Origin: DAOUJH01 sp965116555
GTDB lineage: Bacteria > Chloroflexota > Dehalococcoidia > Lucifugimonadales > QGNO01
DNA length: 64,000 nucleotides
Assembly (NCBI GenBank): GCA_965116555.1
Contig: OZ220698.1
Location: 2,294,001-2,358,000, forward strand
Reading direction: 5' to 3'
Of this stretch, positions 7,903 to 17,381 are shown one piece after another. Under the pieces are notes generated by a model, which saw only the letters and a list, made by a program, of their open reading frames with translations, did no database searches and was not told the origin of the DNA. The position numbers and the translations under genes are program-made. Position 1 is the first letter of the stretch, and each line of letters begins with the position of its first letter.

Positions 7903-9603
7903 CTACTCGTCGGGGGGCAGAACGCGTACGGTGATAACGTCAGTGCCGTGGTACTGCTGATGCCGTACGGAGGAAGCGTAACCCCTCAGCAACCGCAGGG
8001 ACATCTCGTTCTCCACAGGCACCTCGGAATCGTGCTGCTGTATCTGGCGTATGCGGTCTTCTATGTTGCCCTCCTCGCTCGCTCCGCCAATGAACTCCAG
8101 GTCCGCCGCCGGGCCCTCGCTGGATGCCACTACCACCAGTCTCCTTTCCTCTTCATCCGAGCCTTCGCTGCCGTCATCCTCCTCCATCATGGCCTCCAGG
8201 TCCAGGGGAGCAAGGGTTAGGAGGGTCTCCTCCGCCACCGCGCTCAGCCTATCCTTCATAGCATCGTTCCATCCCCTGCTGTTGGCGAACTTCTTTATGA
8301 ACTCGTTCAGCTCCGGCAGCACCTCTACGTCCAGCCGGGACTCGAAGCGCATGCGCCTGGGGTTGGTGAGCTCCAGGTACAGGATCATGACAATGGCAGC
8401 GAATCCCCCAGTGGTGATGCCGCTCTTGAAAAGCCCTCCTATTACTGGACCCAGGTCCGGAAGAGAGAAGAGACTGAACTGAAAGGCCGCCCCTATCCAG
8501 AAGCATATCCCCGCCACGGCAACCTTTGACTGGTTCTGCTCCGTCTGTATGATTGTGCGCGCGCCGTCCACAAAGAGGGTGCCCGTCACCAGGAGCAGAT
8601 AGCCAGTCATCACCGGGCCGGGGATGGTGCTGAAGATGGCGGAGACCTTGGGCAGAAACGCCATAGCGATGAATATGAAACCTACACTGTATCCAACCCG
8701 GCGGGAAGCCATACCCGTTGTTCTTATGAAGGAGCCTGCGCCGGAGTGAACTATGTTGGGCACAGCGCCTGCTAATCCGGCCATCAGGTTGCTTGCCCCG
8801 CTACCTGCTAGGGTTCCCTGCACCTGCCGGAAGTCTATGGCCCTGCTCTCCCTCGAAGATACCCTCTGAATGGTGATGGCCTCCCCGGTTGCCTGGATGG
8901 AGAATATTACCCCAAGGAACAGGAAGGAGGGCAACAGGGTCCAAAATGGGATGCCGAAGTCCAGCGCCAGGCCGGGGGCCGAGCTTGGTATCCCAACCCA
9001 GGGCGCATCGATGATCCTGCTCACGTCGTATATGCCTAGCGCCGCCGCGGCGGCCGTGCCGACGACTATGCCAACGACCGGCCCCCATAATCGCAGAAGA
9101 GCAGAGCCCCGCAGCGTCAGCGCCGCTACCACTACAAGAGTGATCAGAGCCGTCAACGGCGCCGCGATGGGCTCTTCCTGGGAGGACTCGTCCAGCAGAT
9201 GGAAGACCACCGACGCCAGCGTTATTGAGAGTATGGTGACGATGATGCCGCCCACGGTGGGGGTGACGACGCGCCGCAGTATGAACAACCACCTGGAGAC
9301 GACCAGCTGGGCTATGGCCGCCACCAGCACCAGTGTGGTCAGTGTGGCCGGGCCTCCATCCACCACCGCCGTTATGCAGAAGGGAATGGAGACGGCAGCC
9401 GTGAACATGGGCAGCATGGCTCCCGCTCCCAACGGCCCAATGCGACGGACCTGCAGCAGGGTGGAAAGCCCAACCACCACCAGTGCGGCGAAGACCATCC
9501 AGTCCAGGTACGACTCGCCAAGGTCCGATGCGTTGGCCACTATCACCGGCGTCACCAGCAGTGTGGCCGCGGCCATCAGGCTGAATTGAGCGCCGTGACC
9601 CAA
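7903..9603 (-). CDS. NCS2 nucleobase permease fused to an ATPase-like C-terminal domain
   Basis: Residues ~1-425 form a multi-span transporter of the NCS2 family (xanthine/uracil/ascorbate type). The substrate region is visible in FSIQATGEAIT and in NLMAGLAGAVPNIVHSG. Residues ~435-566 are soluble: LPELNEFIKKFANSRGWND...MKDRLSAVAEETLLTLA resembles the N-terminal helices of HATPase/RsbW-type kinases, and an acidic linker precedes a final beta-rich part ending TDVITVRVLPPDE. A sensory or regulatory role is inferred. The start is uncertain: coding sequence similar to NCS2 N-termini (RYEGDENPP) continues upstream to ~9669. The best ribosome-binding site (AGGAGG, minus strand, 9673-9678) points to ACG at 9666, while 9603 is a TTG. 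Confidence 0.85.
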   Translation of the reverse strand: MGHGAQFSLMAAATLLVTPVIVANASDLGESYLDWMVFAALVVVGLSTLLQVRRIGPLGAGAMLPMFTAAVSIPFCITAVVDGGPATLTTLVLVAAIAQLVVSRWLFILRRVVTPTVGGIIVTILSITLASVVFHLLDESSQEEPIAAPLTALITLVVVAALTLRGSALLRLWGPVVGIVVGTAAAAALGIYDVSRIIDAPWVGIPSSAPGLALDFGIPFWTLLPSFLFLGVIFSIQATGEAITIQRVSSRESRAIDFRQVQGTLAGSGASNLMAGLAGAVPNIVHSGAGSFIRTTGMASRRVGYSVGFIFIAMAFLPKVSAIFSTIPGPVMTGYLLLVTGTLFVDGARTIIQTEQNQSKVAVAGICFWIGAAFQFSLFSLPDLGPVIGGLFKSGITTGGFAAIVMILYLELTNPRRMRFESRLDVEVLPELNEFIKKFANSRGWNDAMKDRLSAVAEETLLTLAPLDLEAMMEEDDGSEGSDEEERRLVVVASSEGPAADLEFIGGASEEGNIEDRIRQIQQHDSEVPVENEMSLRLLRGYASSVRHQQYHGTDVITVRVLPPDE

Positions 9604-9750
9604 AGACAGGAGAATCGGGGGATTCTCGTCCCCTTCGTATCTCGGGTTTCCTAGCTGTGCTGCCGTGGCTCACCTCCTGAGCATGGGACTTAGTTAAAGT
9701 ATCATACTACGCGCCGGAAAACTGGGACTAGCAAGCCAGGGCACAACTTT

Positions 9751-10386
9751 CTATTCGGAAGCGGGCTTGTTGATCAGCGCCCTGCCCAATGCGCGGAGCA
9801 GCTTTAAGACCCCCAATATGATGCGCAAAGCGAACTCCAGCAAGATGAGGAACGCCAGGTAGTACAGGATGTTCTCTGTGTAGCCCTCGGCCTCCAGCAG
9901 TTTGTCCAGAGAGTCTGAGACGGAGAAGAAGGAGGTATCGACGACAAATATGCCGAGAACGGCAAACGGGAGAATCTTTGCCAGGTCCGTGGACAGGGCT
10001 TCGTTGTAATAAGAGGTCACACGGATAGCGCTTACCGTGGCCAGCGCCATCAACAGTACTTCCGTAAAGGACTGCTCTTTGGAAAGAAAGATAAGTATCA
10101 ACGTGAGAATAGCGAACCAGAAGAAGGCGAATACGGGAAACACAATGAGGTATTTGATGATGTACATTACCACTTGAAGGAAGGCGCGCACCCAACGGAA
10201 ACGCGACTCTTCATACTTGGACAGGTCTATCTGGAACATGTCTCTGGTCGCGACAAACCTGTAGAAGTTGAAGACGAAGACGGCGTACACCGCCATGCCT
10301 ACAATGTAGACCACCACGGGACGCAGCAGGTCTATGGCGTCGTACACGTTCAATCCGCTGGGGAGGAAGTCGTTGATGATGTCCAT
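9751..10386 (-). CDS. Unknown multi-span membrane protein
   Basis: A 211-residue integral membrane protein with about five or six hydrophobic segments (for example VVVYIVGMAVYAVFVFNFYRF, FPVFAFFWFAILTLILIF, ILPFAVLGIFVVDTSFF and ILYYLAFLILLEFALRIIL). No catalytic or binding motif is recognised. A charged cytoplasmic loop, FQIDLSKYEESRFRWV, lies after the first span. It is monocistronic, between the NCS2 permease and the oxygenase/MMPL operon. Confidence 0.8.
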   Translation of the reverse strand: MDIINDFLPSGLNVYDAIDLLRPVVVYIVGMAVYAVFVFNFYRFVATRDMFQIDLSKYEESRFRWVRAFLQVVMYIIKYLIVFPVFAFFWFAILTLILIFLSKEQSFTEVLLMALATVSAIRVTSYYNEALSTDLAKILPFAVLGIFVVDTSFFSVSDSLDKLLEAEGYTENILYYLAFLILLEFALRIILGVLKLLRALGRALINKPASE

Positions 10387-10532
10387 AAGCCTCTTACCTC
10401 ACAGTTGAACTCCGCTCTCTACATATCTGCGGCAAGCGGGCAGGCCCGGCACGTGATGTTTTTACCACGCTTTGCTAGTTACCGACAAGCTTTGCATGGA
10501 CGGGCAGACGCCAAAAAGCGGCTGTTGGAGCT

Positions 10533-10551
10533 GGAAACCGCCCCCGTTTCC
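10533..10551 (-). terminator. Hairpin downstream of the MpaB/MMPL operon
   Basis: GGAAAC (10533-10538) pairs with GTTTCC (10546-10551) around a GC-rich loop, about 45 bp beyond the last operon stop. A run of five T on the transcript side lies 15-20 nt further on. This is too far for a classical terminator, so the call is weak. Confidence 0.3.
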
Positions 10552-10595
10552 GTGACATGAACGTCTTTAGGTAGCGCCCTCTTACGACACTGCCG

Positions 10596-11771
10596 TCACC
10601 ACCAGCGGGACTCTTCGTCGTAGACGTGGTCGGGCATTTCGTAGGTTATGCCCTCCTCGTCGAACATCGAAGCGCCCAACAGGGTAGACATCTTGTTACT
10701 CTTCTGGTTGCGGCTCTTGAACAGCCTGTTCATGAAGTTATCGTAGCGGTTCTGCATGCGGAACAACCAGAGGACTCCCAGAGTAGGGTAGGAGGGATAC
10801 TGTAGTCTGTCCGCGAGGGAAGACCCTATTAGCGCGCGGGAAACGCGGTACACGTATGAAGCAAGGTTTCTGCGCTCAGCAGGCTCGGTTATCCCCACCA
10901 CCAGCGGAGCGGCGTTGATCAGGGCGTTCGCCATGGAGACCGACTCTATAGGAGTCCCAGGCTCACAGGCCAGGCCGATTTTGTAGGTCTTCAGGGCATC
11001 CTCTTCGTTTTGAAACAGAATGGTCTCAGGAATGCCCATCAGATGGCCGGAGTAGCGCCAGACCTGCATGAAGCTGGCGCGCTCCTCCTTGTCGAACTTG
11101 GCCCCCAGGTTGCGCAAATGCTCCAACAGCCTTGCCGAAAACGCGGTGATGGCAAATCCCACGTGCGCCGCGCTGATCGGCGCTCCCCACGCCTCGGCGT
11201 CCCATTCGTCGGAATTCTTCAGTAGGCGTCTGACCATCGCGTGTATCACGCGGATGCGCACGGACAGCTTCCAGCCGTCTCCGTTTCGCTCCAGGCCGCC
11301 GGGTATGAATATCTCCACCATGTGGCGGTTGTTCTGCCGCAGCCTTCGCACACCCTGTTCCCACAGTCTTCCCGTTATGAAGAAGGACTTGCTGATGTTG
11401 GTGGAGAAGCCCTCTATCAGGGTGCCGCCCACCATTGCACCAAGGGCCAGGTTGGAGTTCCTGTGAAACAGTCGGAAGCCGGGTCTGAAGCCCGCCAAGT
11501 CGACCCAGTCCGGCGGAGTGCTTGCTTCATCGAAGAAGTTGCGGACCGCGGCCGGCGCGTCTCGGAGAGCGTCCTGCTCTCCATCCATGCCGGCTTGGAG
11601 GAGACGGCTCCTCTCTCTTCCCCCAACGGCAACCAGGGTTTCCGCCAGCTCGTCGGCCAAAGGGTCTCCAATGACCATGTGGGCCATGTAGTTCTTGGCC
11701 CGCTCGCGGTCTATGGCTAGTGCTTCCTTATAGCCCTCAATGTAGTCTGTCGGTACTTTCGTAGGTTCCAT
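10596..11771 (-). CDS. MpaB/DUF2236-family oxygenase-like protein, copy 1
   Basis: A 391-residue protein of the DUF2236 family, which includes fungal MpaB and the heme-containing rubber oxygenase Lcp. These cleave or oxidise isoprenoid chains. The family's helical core is visible: FHRNSNLALGAMVGGTL, then VRIRVIHAMVRRLL, whose histidine is the likely heme ligand, then a WGAPISAAHVGFAITAFS segment. No signal peptide is seen. The ATG at 11771 matches the start of its neighbour, with which it is colinear and of exactly the same length. It lies 23 bp downstream of that copy in one operon. The substrate is unknown. Confidence 0.82.
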   Translation of the reverse strand: MEPTKVPTDYIEGYKEALAIDRERAKNYMAHMVIGDPLADELAETLVAVGGRERSRLLQAGMDGEQDALRDAPAAVRNFFDEASTPPDWVDLAGFRPGFRLFHRNSNLALGAMVGGTLIEGFSTNISKSFFITGRLWEQGVRRLRQNNRHMVEIFIPGGLERNGDGWKLSVRIRVIHAMVRRLLKNSDEWDAEAWGAPISAAHVGFAITAFSARLLEHLRNLGAKFDKEERASFMQVWRYSGHLMGIPETILFQNEEDALKTYKIGLACEPGTPIESVSMANALINAAPLVVGITEPAERRNLASYVYRVSRALIGSSLADRLQYPSYPTLGVLWLFRMQNRYDNFMNRLFKSRNQKSNKMSTLLGASMFDEEGITYEMPDHVYDEESRWW

Positions 11772-11794
11772 AGGTGCCCCGCATGACAGAGCCG

Positions 11795-12970
11795 TCACCA
11801 ACCACGGGACTCTTCGGCGTAGACGTGGTCGGGCATATGGTAGGTGATGCCCCCCTCGTCGAATGCGGAAGCGTCCAACAAGGCGGCCATCTTGTTGCTC
11901 TTCTGGTTGCGGCTCTTGAACAGCCTGTTCATGAAGTTATCGTAGCGGTTCTGCAAGCGAAACGACCAGAGGACTCCCAGCGTGTTGTAGTGGGGATACT
12001 GCAGCTTGTCGGCGAGAGGAGACCCTATTAACGCGCGGGAAACGCGGTACACGTATGAAGAAAGGCTTCTGCGCTCAGCGGGCTCGGTTATCCCCACTAC
12101 CAGCGGAGCGGCGTTGATCAGGGAGTTTGCCATGGAGATCGACTCCATGGAGGGCTCAGGCTCACAGACCAAGCCGATTCTGTAGGTCTTCAGGGCATCC
12201 TCTTCGTCGTGAAACAGAATGGACTCAGGAATCCCCATCAGATGGCCGGAGTAGCGCCACACCTGCATGAAGCTGGCCCGTTCCTCGTCATCGAACTTGG
12301 CCCCCAGATCGCGTAAGTGCTTCAGCAGCCTTGCCGAAAACGCGGTAATGGCAAATCCCACGTGCGCCGCGCTGATCGGCGCTCCCCACGCCTCGGCGTC
12401 CCATTCGTCGGAATCGTTTAATAGGCGTCTGACCATAGCATGGATCACGCGGATGCGGACGGATAACTTCCAGCCGTCGCCGTTTCGCTCCAGGCCGCCG
12501 GGTATGAATATCTCCACCATGTGGCGGTTGTTCTGCTGCAGCCGCCGCACTCCCTGGTCCCGCACTCTTCCCGTTATGAAGAAGGACTTGCTGATGTTGG
12601 TGGAGAAGCCCTCTACCAGGGTGCCGCCCACCATTGCCCCCAGGGCCAGATTTGAGTTCCGGTGAAACAGGCGGAAGCCGGGTCTGAAGCCCGCCAAGTC
12701 GACCCAGTCCGGCGGAGTGCTTGCTTCATCGAAGAAGTTGCGGACCGCGGCCGGCGCGTCTCGGAGAGCGTCCTCTTCTCCATCCATGCCGGCTTGGAGG
12801 AGACGAGTCCTCTCTCTCCCACTAACGGCAACCAGGGTTTCCGCCAGTTCGTCGGCTAAAGGATCCTCGATGACCGTGTGGGCTATGTAGTTGTCAGCCC
12901 GCTCGCGGTCTATGGCTTGGGCTTCCTTATAGCCCGGTATATAGTCAGTTGGTATCTTAGTAGGTTCCAA
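11795..12970 (-). CDS. MpaB/DUF2236-family oxygenase-like protein, copy 2
   Basis: A tandem paralogue of the gene at 10596-11771, also 391 residues and very similar throughout. Most differences are in the first 60 residues and in the segment around residues 265-300. The conserved VRIRVIHAMVRR (171-182, H177) and PPDWVDLAGFRPGFRLFHRN motifs are identical in both copies. The start follows the MMPL gene stop by 3 bp, so the transporter and both oxygenase-like genes are almost certainly co-transcribed. It probably acts on a hydrophobic substrate handled by the transporter; this is inference from context. Confidence 0.82.
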   Translation of the reverse strand: MEPTKIPTDYIPGYKEAQAIDRERADNYIAHTVIEDPLADELAETLVAVSGRERTRLLQAGMDGEEDALRDAPAAVRNFFDEASTPPDWVDLAGFRPGFRLFHRNSNLALGAMVGGTLVEGFSTNISKSFFITGRVRDQGVRRLQQNNRHMVEIFIPGGLERNGDGWKLSVRIRVIHAMVRRLLNDSDEWDAEAWGAPISAAHVGFAITAFSARLLKHLRDLGAKFDDEERASFMQVWRYSGHLMGIPESILFHDEEDALKTYRIGLVCEPEPSMESISMANSLINAAPLVVGITEPAERRSLSSYVYRVSRALIGSPLADKLQYPHYNTLGVLWSFRLQNRYDNFMNRLFKSRNQKSNKMAALLDASAFDEGGITYHMPDHVYAEESRGW

Positions 12971-12973
12971 TGG

Positions 12974-15244
12974 TCAACTCCGCGCTGGGCCGTGCTCCTC
13001 TTCCGACTCCACCCGCAGGTCCGGGAGCCAGTGGAGCCAGGAGGGCAGGTACCAGTTGCGTCTGCCCAGCACTTCCATGCTCGCCGGCACCAGCACCGAC
13101 CGTACGAGCGTGGCGTCCAGAATCACAGCTACGGCCAAGCCGAAGCCCACCTGCTGGTTGATTATGGTTTTACCGGATGCGAACGCGCCGAAAACCGCCA
13201 CCATGATCAGCGCCGCCCCGGTGATCATCCCTGCGGTCGACCGCAGGCCGTAGGCGACCGCCTCGGCGTTGTCGCCCGTCTGATCATACCGTTCCCGGAT
13301 GCGGCTCAACAAGAACACGTGGTAGTCCATGGACAGACCGAAGAGGATCGAGAACAGGAACAGGGGTATCCAAACGTCTATGACCTCCGCCTGCTGGAAC
13401 CCCAACAGGTTTGCTCCTATCCCCCTCTGGAACACCAGCACCATCATCCCGTACGCAGTGCCCACGGATAGCAGGTTCATCAGGACGGCCTTGATTGGGA
13501 TGACAATGGAGCGGAAAACCAGCATGAGCACGATGAAGCTGAAGCCCAGCACGAAGGCGAATACCGGGATGGTGTACCTGTCTACTATGTCGAATACGTC
13601 TGCGCTTATCGCGGATGTTCCGCCGACCACCACTTCCGCCTCCACCCCTTGGAACGCCGCCGGGATATACTCGTCGCGAATGCGGGTGACCACGTCCACT
13701 GTCTCAACGCGGCTCGCCTCGCCTGGAATGAGCACGGTGAGCAGGGCCAGGTCTCGCGCCTCATTGACGGTGGGGAGCGGAACAACGGTGACCCCCTGTT
13801 GAGCGGACAGAGAGGTCAGCAGCTTGCCCACGGCTTCCTGCACCGCCGGGCTGTCGATATCCCCGTCGATGACGATCTCGGTGGGGTTCACCGCGCCGAA
13901 GCCGAAGGGGAACGCCTCCTCTATGACGAAGAAGGCCTCCCTGGTCTCCGCGCCTTCCGGAAATACGTCCACGCCGTTGAGGCCGGTCTTGATGCCCGGC
14001 CAGAAGAAGTAGAACAGGATTATGACTATCATGGGCGCGCTGACGGCGATGATGCTGACCACGGGGTAGCGCATCACGGCGTAGGTCACCCGGTCCCAGA
14101 AGCCGTGTCCGGCGCCGTCGGATGGCTGGTCCGCTCGTTGCAGCCGGCGTCCGAAGAAGGGGACGGGCCAACGGTTGATCCGGTCGCCGTGAATCGCCAG
14201 GTTGGCCGGTAAGAAGGTGAGAGTGCCCGCCAGAGAGACAAGCACCACCAGGATGGCTCCCAGACCAAGCGACTGGAAGAAGGAGAAGGGCACGATGAGG
14301 ATGCCGCAGAGGGCGATGACCACTGTCAGGCCGCTGAACAGCACCGTCCGGCCCGCCGTGGCCCCGGCGCGCGCGATGGCCTCGGTCTTGTCCAAGCCAT
14401 TCGCCAGCTCGTCGCGGAAGCGGGATATGATGAGCAGCGAATAGTCGATTCCCACGGCCAAGCCTATCATGATTATCATCAGCGATACGAAGAAGACCAG
14501 CTCGAACGCCTGCCCGATGAGCGCGGCGATGCCAAGTGCAATAGCTATGCAGACTATGGCGAGGCCTATGGGCATTATGACCGCCACGACCGTCCCGAAG
14601 AGCACTACCAGAATGAGCAGGGCAACCGGGATGCCCACTCGCTCTCCCTGCCGCAGGTCCGTCTCGGCGAGTTCGTTCTGCTCGTGGGCCACGCTGGCGT
14701 CCCCGATCACGAGCACCCGGAAGCCGTCCTCAGCGTCCGCGTGTTCCACCACCTCCAGCACCTGCGCCACGTTTTTCACGGAATCCTCGTAGTCTCCCGC
14801 CATCTCCATGAGCATTATGGTGGTGCGTCCATCTTGGGACGCCAGTCCCTGCCGCGTCAGGATGTCGGTAGTGTTGTAGAAGTTCGGCCCCGGGGTGAGG
14901 ACGTCGCCGCCCAGCGCGGCCAGGTCGGCGTACACTCTCTCCACTTTTGCCTGGAAGGCGGGATCGTTCACGGTCAGCGATTCGGACTGTACGATGACGA
15001 ACTCGCGCAGCTGCTGGGGGCCGCGTAGCCTCTCCTCCAGCAGCGCCTCCGCCCGGCTCGACTCCGCGTCGCCGCTGAGGCGTAGCTCCGTGGTCGTCGC
15101 CACGTCGATGACGTCGACAAACTGGTGGCCGGGGGCAATCTCGCCGTCGACAGCCAGCGCGCCGCCAATGAGCAGGAGCACAAGCCAGACGCCGAGCACC
15201 AGGTAGGGCTTTCGCGCGCTGAAACGGGCCAAACCTTCGGTCAA
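12974..15244 (-). CDS. MMPL/RND-family transporter
   Basis: A 756-residue transporter with the RND duplication: TM1 at ~12-32, a large extracytoplasmic loop to ~200, a TM2-6 bundle, a second loop (~405-560) and TM8-12. The MMPL signature is present twice, as GLAVGIDYSLLIISRFRDE and as GLSMDYHVFLLSRIRE, where the buried Asp-Tyr pairs mediate proton coupling. MMPL proteins export lipids and other hydrophobic molecules across the inner membrane. It is the first gene of an operon with the two MpaB-like genes and has a good promoter upstream. Confidence 0.92.
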   Translation of the reverse strand: MTEGLARFSARKPYLVLGVWLVLLLIGGALAVDGEIAPGHQFVDVIDVATTTELRLSGDAESSRAEALLEERLRGPQQLREFVIVQSESLTVNDPAFQAKVERVYADLAALGGDVLTPGPNFYNTTDILTRQGLASQDGRTTIMLMEMAGDYEDSVKNVAQVLEVVEHADAEDGFRVLVIGDASVAHEQNELAETDLRQGERVGIPVALLILVVLFGTVVAVIMPIGLAIVCIAIALGIAALIGQAFELVFFVSLMIIMIGLAVGIDYSLLIISRFRDELANGLDKTEAIARAGATAGRTVLFSGLTVVIALCGILIVPFSFFQSLGLGAILVVLVSLAGTLTFLPANLAIHGDRINRWPVPFFGRRLQRADQPSDGAGHGFWDRVTYAVMRYPVVSIIAVSAPMIVIILFYFFWPGIKTGLNGVDVFPEGAETREAFFVIEEAFPFGFGAVNPTEIVIDGDIDSPAVQEAVGKLLTSLSAQQGVTVVPLPTVNEARDLALLTVLIPGEASRVETVDVVTRIRDEYIPAAFQGVEAEVVVGGTSAISADVFDIVDRYTIPVFAFVLGFSFIVLMLVFRSIVIPIKAVLMNLLSVGTAYGMMVLVFQRGIGANLLGFQQAEVIDVWIPLFLFSILFGLSMDYHVFLLSRIRERYDQTGDNAEAVAYGLRSTAGMITGAALIMVAVFGAFASGKTIINQQVGFGLAVAVILDATLVRSVLVPASMEVLGRRNWYLPSWLHWLPDLRVESEEEHGPARS

Positions 15245-15355
15245 GACACGTCTCCTGAAAAGGTGCCGCCCGTCATCACCGGGAGGATGAGGAAGGCCAT
15301 ACGGTCGGCTGCATGGGCAACCGCGCAGGCGGGATATATCAAATATTCAGTCACT

Positions 15356-15383
15356 TATATAGGAACTCTTTTCAAATTGCCAA
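15356..15383 (-). promoter_or_regulatory. Candidate promoter of the MMPL-MpaB-MpaB operon
   Basis: On the minus strand, TTGGCA (15378-15383) and TATATA (15356-15361) are 16 bp apart, leaving a leader of about 100 nt before the MMPL start at 15244. Confidence 0.45.
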
Positions 15384-15499
15384 GCTGACGCATTCCTCTA
15401 GGCGTCACCATTCTACTACACTCGACCACATGCGGACATAGGGACTTGCGCTTGGGCAGCATCCAGCACACGTCAGCGCGGCCTGCCGCTGAGAGTGGG

Positions 15500-17299
15500 T
15501 TAAGCCTCGGCGGATCGTACCCGCACGCGCCTCCCATTGAGCAGCGTACCTATCGGCGTGTACCGCACTCCCCACTCGTAGATGAGCAGCAGTACGGCCG
15601 ACGTAACCGTCACCAGCAACGCCAGCTTCACGACCGAGGGCAACGGCCACTCCTGCGACACACCCTGCAACGCAATGATCAGCGGTAGATGCATCAGGTA
15701 CAGCCAGTAGGAAGCGTCCGAGACATAGCGTACGCGCGCGTTCCCCTCTCCCAGAACGGCGCGGAAGAGCCCCATCAGGCACAATGTCATCATCCAGGCG
15801 TAGGCAGCCTGGAAGAACAGCGAACCGGCGCGCGCCCAGCCTTCTGCCGTGCCGCCTTCCTCGGGAAACGTCAGCACGGCGCCCGCCAGGAACACGATCA
15901 GCGCGAGCGGCAGCGTCGCCTGCCACCAACGACCAATGCGTGCTCCGCCCTCGTTGTGTGTGAAGTAGACCGCGCCGAGGGCGAAGAATACGCCGTAGTA
16001 GAGCAGCACGTGCGGCGCCGGGAGGAGTCCCGTGAACGTGTCCGCTCCGAATACCGGAACCTGCCCCTCTACGCCCATGAAGTACTGCGTCGCCATCGTC
16101 AGCGGCACCGCCCACAGGTAGAGCGCCGGCGTCACCACCAGCCGCTCCGGCAGTCTCGGCAATCGCAGGCCCAGCCGTCTCGCGACCCACGCGGCCAGGA
16201 TAAACGCCCCCGCCAGCCACACGAGATACCAGAGGAACCAGAGGTGGCTAAACACGTCATAGGTGAACAGCCCGCCCCAATCTCTCGCGTACAGCATGTC
16301 CCAGTACCACGGCGCCAGCAAAACCTTGCCCTTGTCTACGTCCGCATCCGGGTCGCCGCGGTACGGCGCCACTCCGCCCGCCGCGTCCATTCGCTCATCG
16401 GCGGGGCTGACCTCCTCGCCTGTCGCGGCCACCGGCTTTGGCCGCTCCATCGCTTCGGTCAGGAGCTCCCCAACCTTCTCGCGTCCTGCATCCAGCGTCG
16501 CCTGGTCGTACGATAGTCCGAGCAGATTCACGTAGTACGCCGTCGTCCCAGGGTCGGCGCGGCTGCTGTGGATGGGAAGGGCTCCATTGGGGTGTTTGGC
16601 ATTGGGGTCCGCGCCGCGCTCCAGCATCAGCTGCACAATCTCCGCCTGGCCCATGAACGCCGCCGAGTGCAGCGCCGTACTTCCGTCGGCGTTGCGTGCG
16701 TTCACCTCCGCGCCGTTTTCCAGCAGCCACTTCGCCGCGGCCACGTGGCCGTGCAATGCCGTCCAGCCCAGAGGGGTCGTGCTTGACTCCGGCTCAGGCT
16801 CGTCCAGCGACGCTCCCTCCTCTGCGAAGTGCTCCAGCGCGGCAACGTCGCCCCGCTTCGCAGCCTGCCAAATGTCGTCCTCCGCCGGGGTTTCAACTCC
16901 GGCGGTGTCGACGTCGTCTGTGTCGGAAGTGCCCGCCGCGTAGCCCCAGGCGATCCAGGTCAGCGGGATCACGGCAAACATGGCAATCACCAGCGGCAGC
17001 AGGATGCGTTGCGCCCTGTGGCGCAGCAATGACCGCAACCCGCGCTGCCGCAACAGCATAGCCGTGAAGAAGCCGCTCATCAGGAAGAAGACCGGCATAC
17101 GGAAGCCGTGTATCGCCGCGGTCAGCAACGCGAACGGCGTCCCGTCGCCCTCCACCGACGCATCGGTGACCGCCCACGCGCCGGGTATGAACGCCAGCGC
17201 TCCGTGCAGCACAATGCCCAGCAGCATCGCGAATGCTCGCAGCGCGTCCAGGTCGTGCCGTCGCGCCATGCCTCCGGTTGTCCGTTGAGCGTTGGTCAT
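15500..17299 (-). CDS. Acyltransferase-3 family membrane protein with inserted ankyrin repeats
   Basis: A 599-residue integral membrane O-acyltransferase of the acyltransferase_3 family (OafA/MdoC-like). The N-terminal part has the family start RRHDLDALRAFAMLLGIVLH, with the conserved histidine, and FRMPVFFLMSGFF. Between early and later membrane spans, residues ~141-290 are soluble and contain three to four ankyrin repeats (GWTALHGHVAAAKWLLENGA, DGSTALHSAAFMGQAEIVQL, PNGALPIH). About seven more spans follow, ending in the YWLYLMHLPLIIALQ segment common in this family. The donor and acceptor are unknown. The start may instead be the ATG at 17269, directly before the conserved segment. Confidence 0.87.
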   Translation of the reverse strand: MTNAQRTTGGMARRHDLDALRAFAMLLGIVLHGALAFIPGAWAVTDASVEGDGTPFALLTAAIHGFRMPVFFLMSGFFTAMLLRQRGLRSLLRHRAQRILLPLVIAMFAVIPLTWIAWGYAAGTSDTDDVDTAGVETPAEDDIWQAAKRGDVAALEHFAEEGASLDEPEPESSTTPLGWTALHGHVAAAKWLLENGAEVNARNADGSTALHSAAFMGQAEIVQLMLERGADPNAKHPNGALPIHSSRADPGTTAYYVNLLGLSYDQATLDAGREKVGELLTEAMERPKPVAATGEEVSPADERMDAAGGVAPYRGDPDADVDKGKVLLAPWYWDMLYARDWGGLFTYDVFSHLWFLWYLVWLAGAFILAAWVARRLGLRLPRLPERLVVTPALYLWAVPLTMATQYFMGVEGQVPVFGADTFTGLLPAPHVLLYYGVFFALGAVYFTHNEGGARIGRWWQATLPLALIVFLAGAVLTFPEEGGTAEGWARAGSLFFQAAYAWMMTLCLMGLFRAVLGEGNARVRYVSDASYWLYLMHLPLIIALQGVSQEWPLPSVVKLALLVTVTSAVLLLIYEWGVRYTPIGTLLNGRRVRVRSAEA

Positions 17300-17381
17300 G
17301 GAGGTAAGTATACGTCCTTTTCGGCTCTTTAGGGAGAAGAGAATCTTGAGGCCACAGATGGCGACTCCAAGACTGGATTCG

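Noticed and set aside
12974..14444. Several plus-strand open frames opposite the MMPL gene
   Set aside because: All are antisense shadows of a clear RND/MMPL coding sequence.
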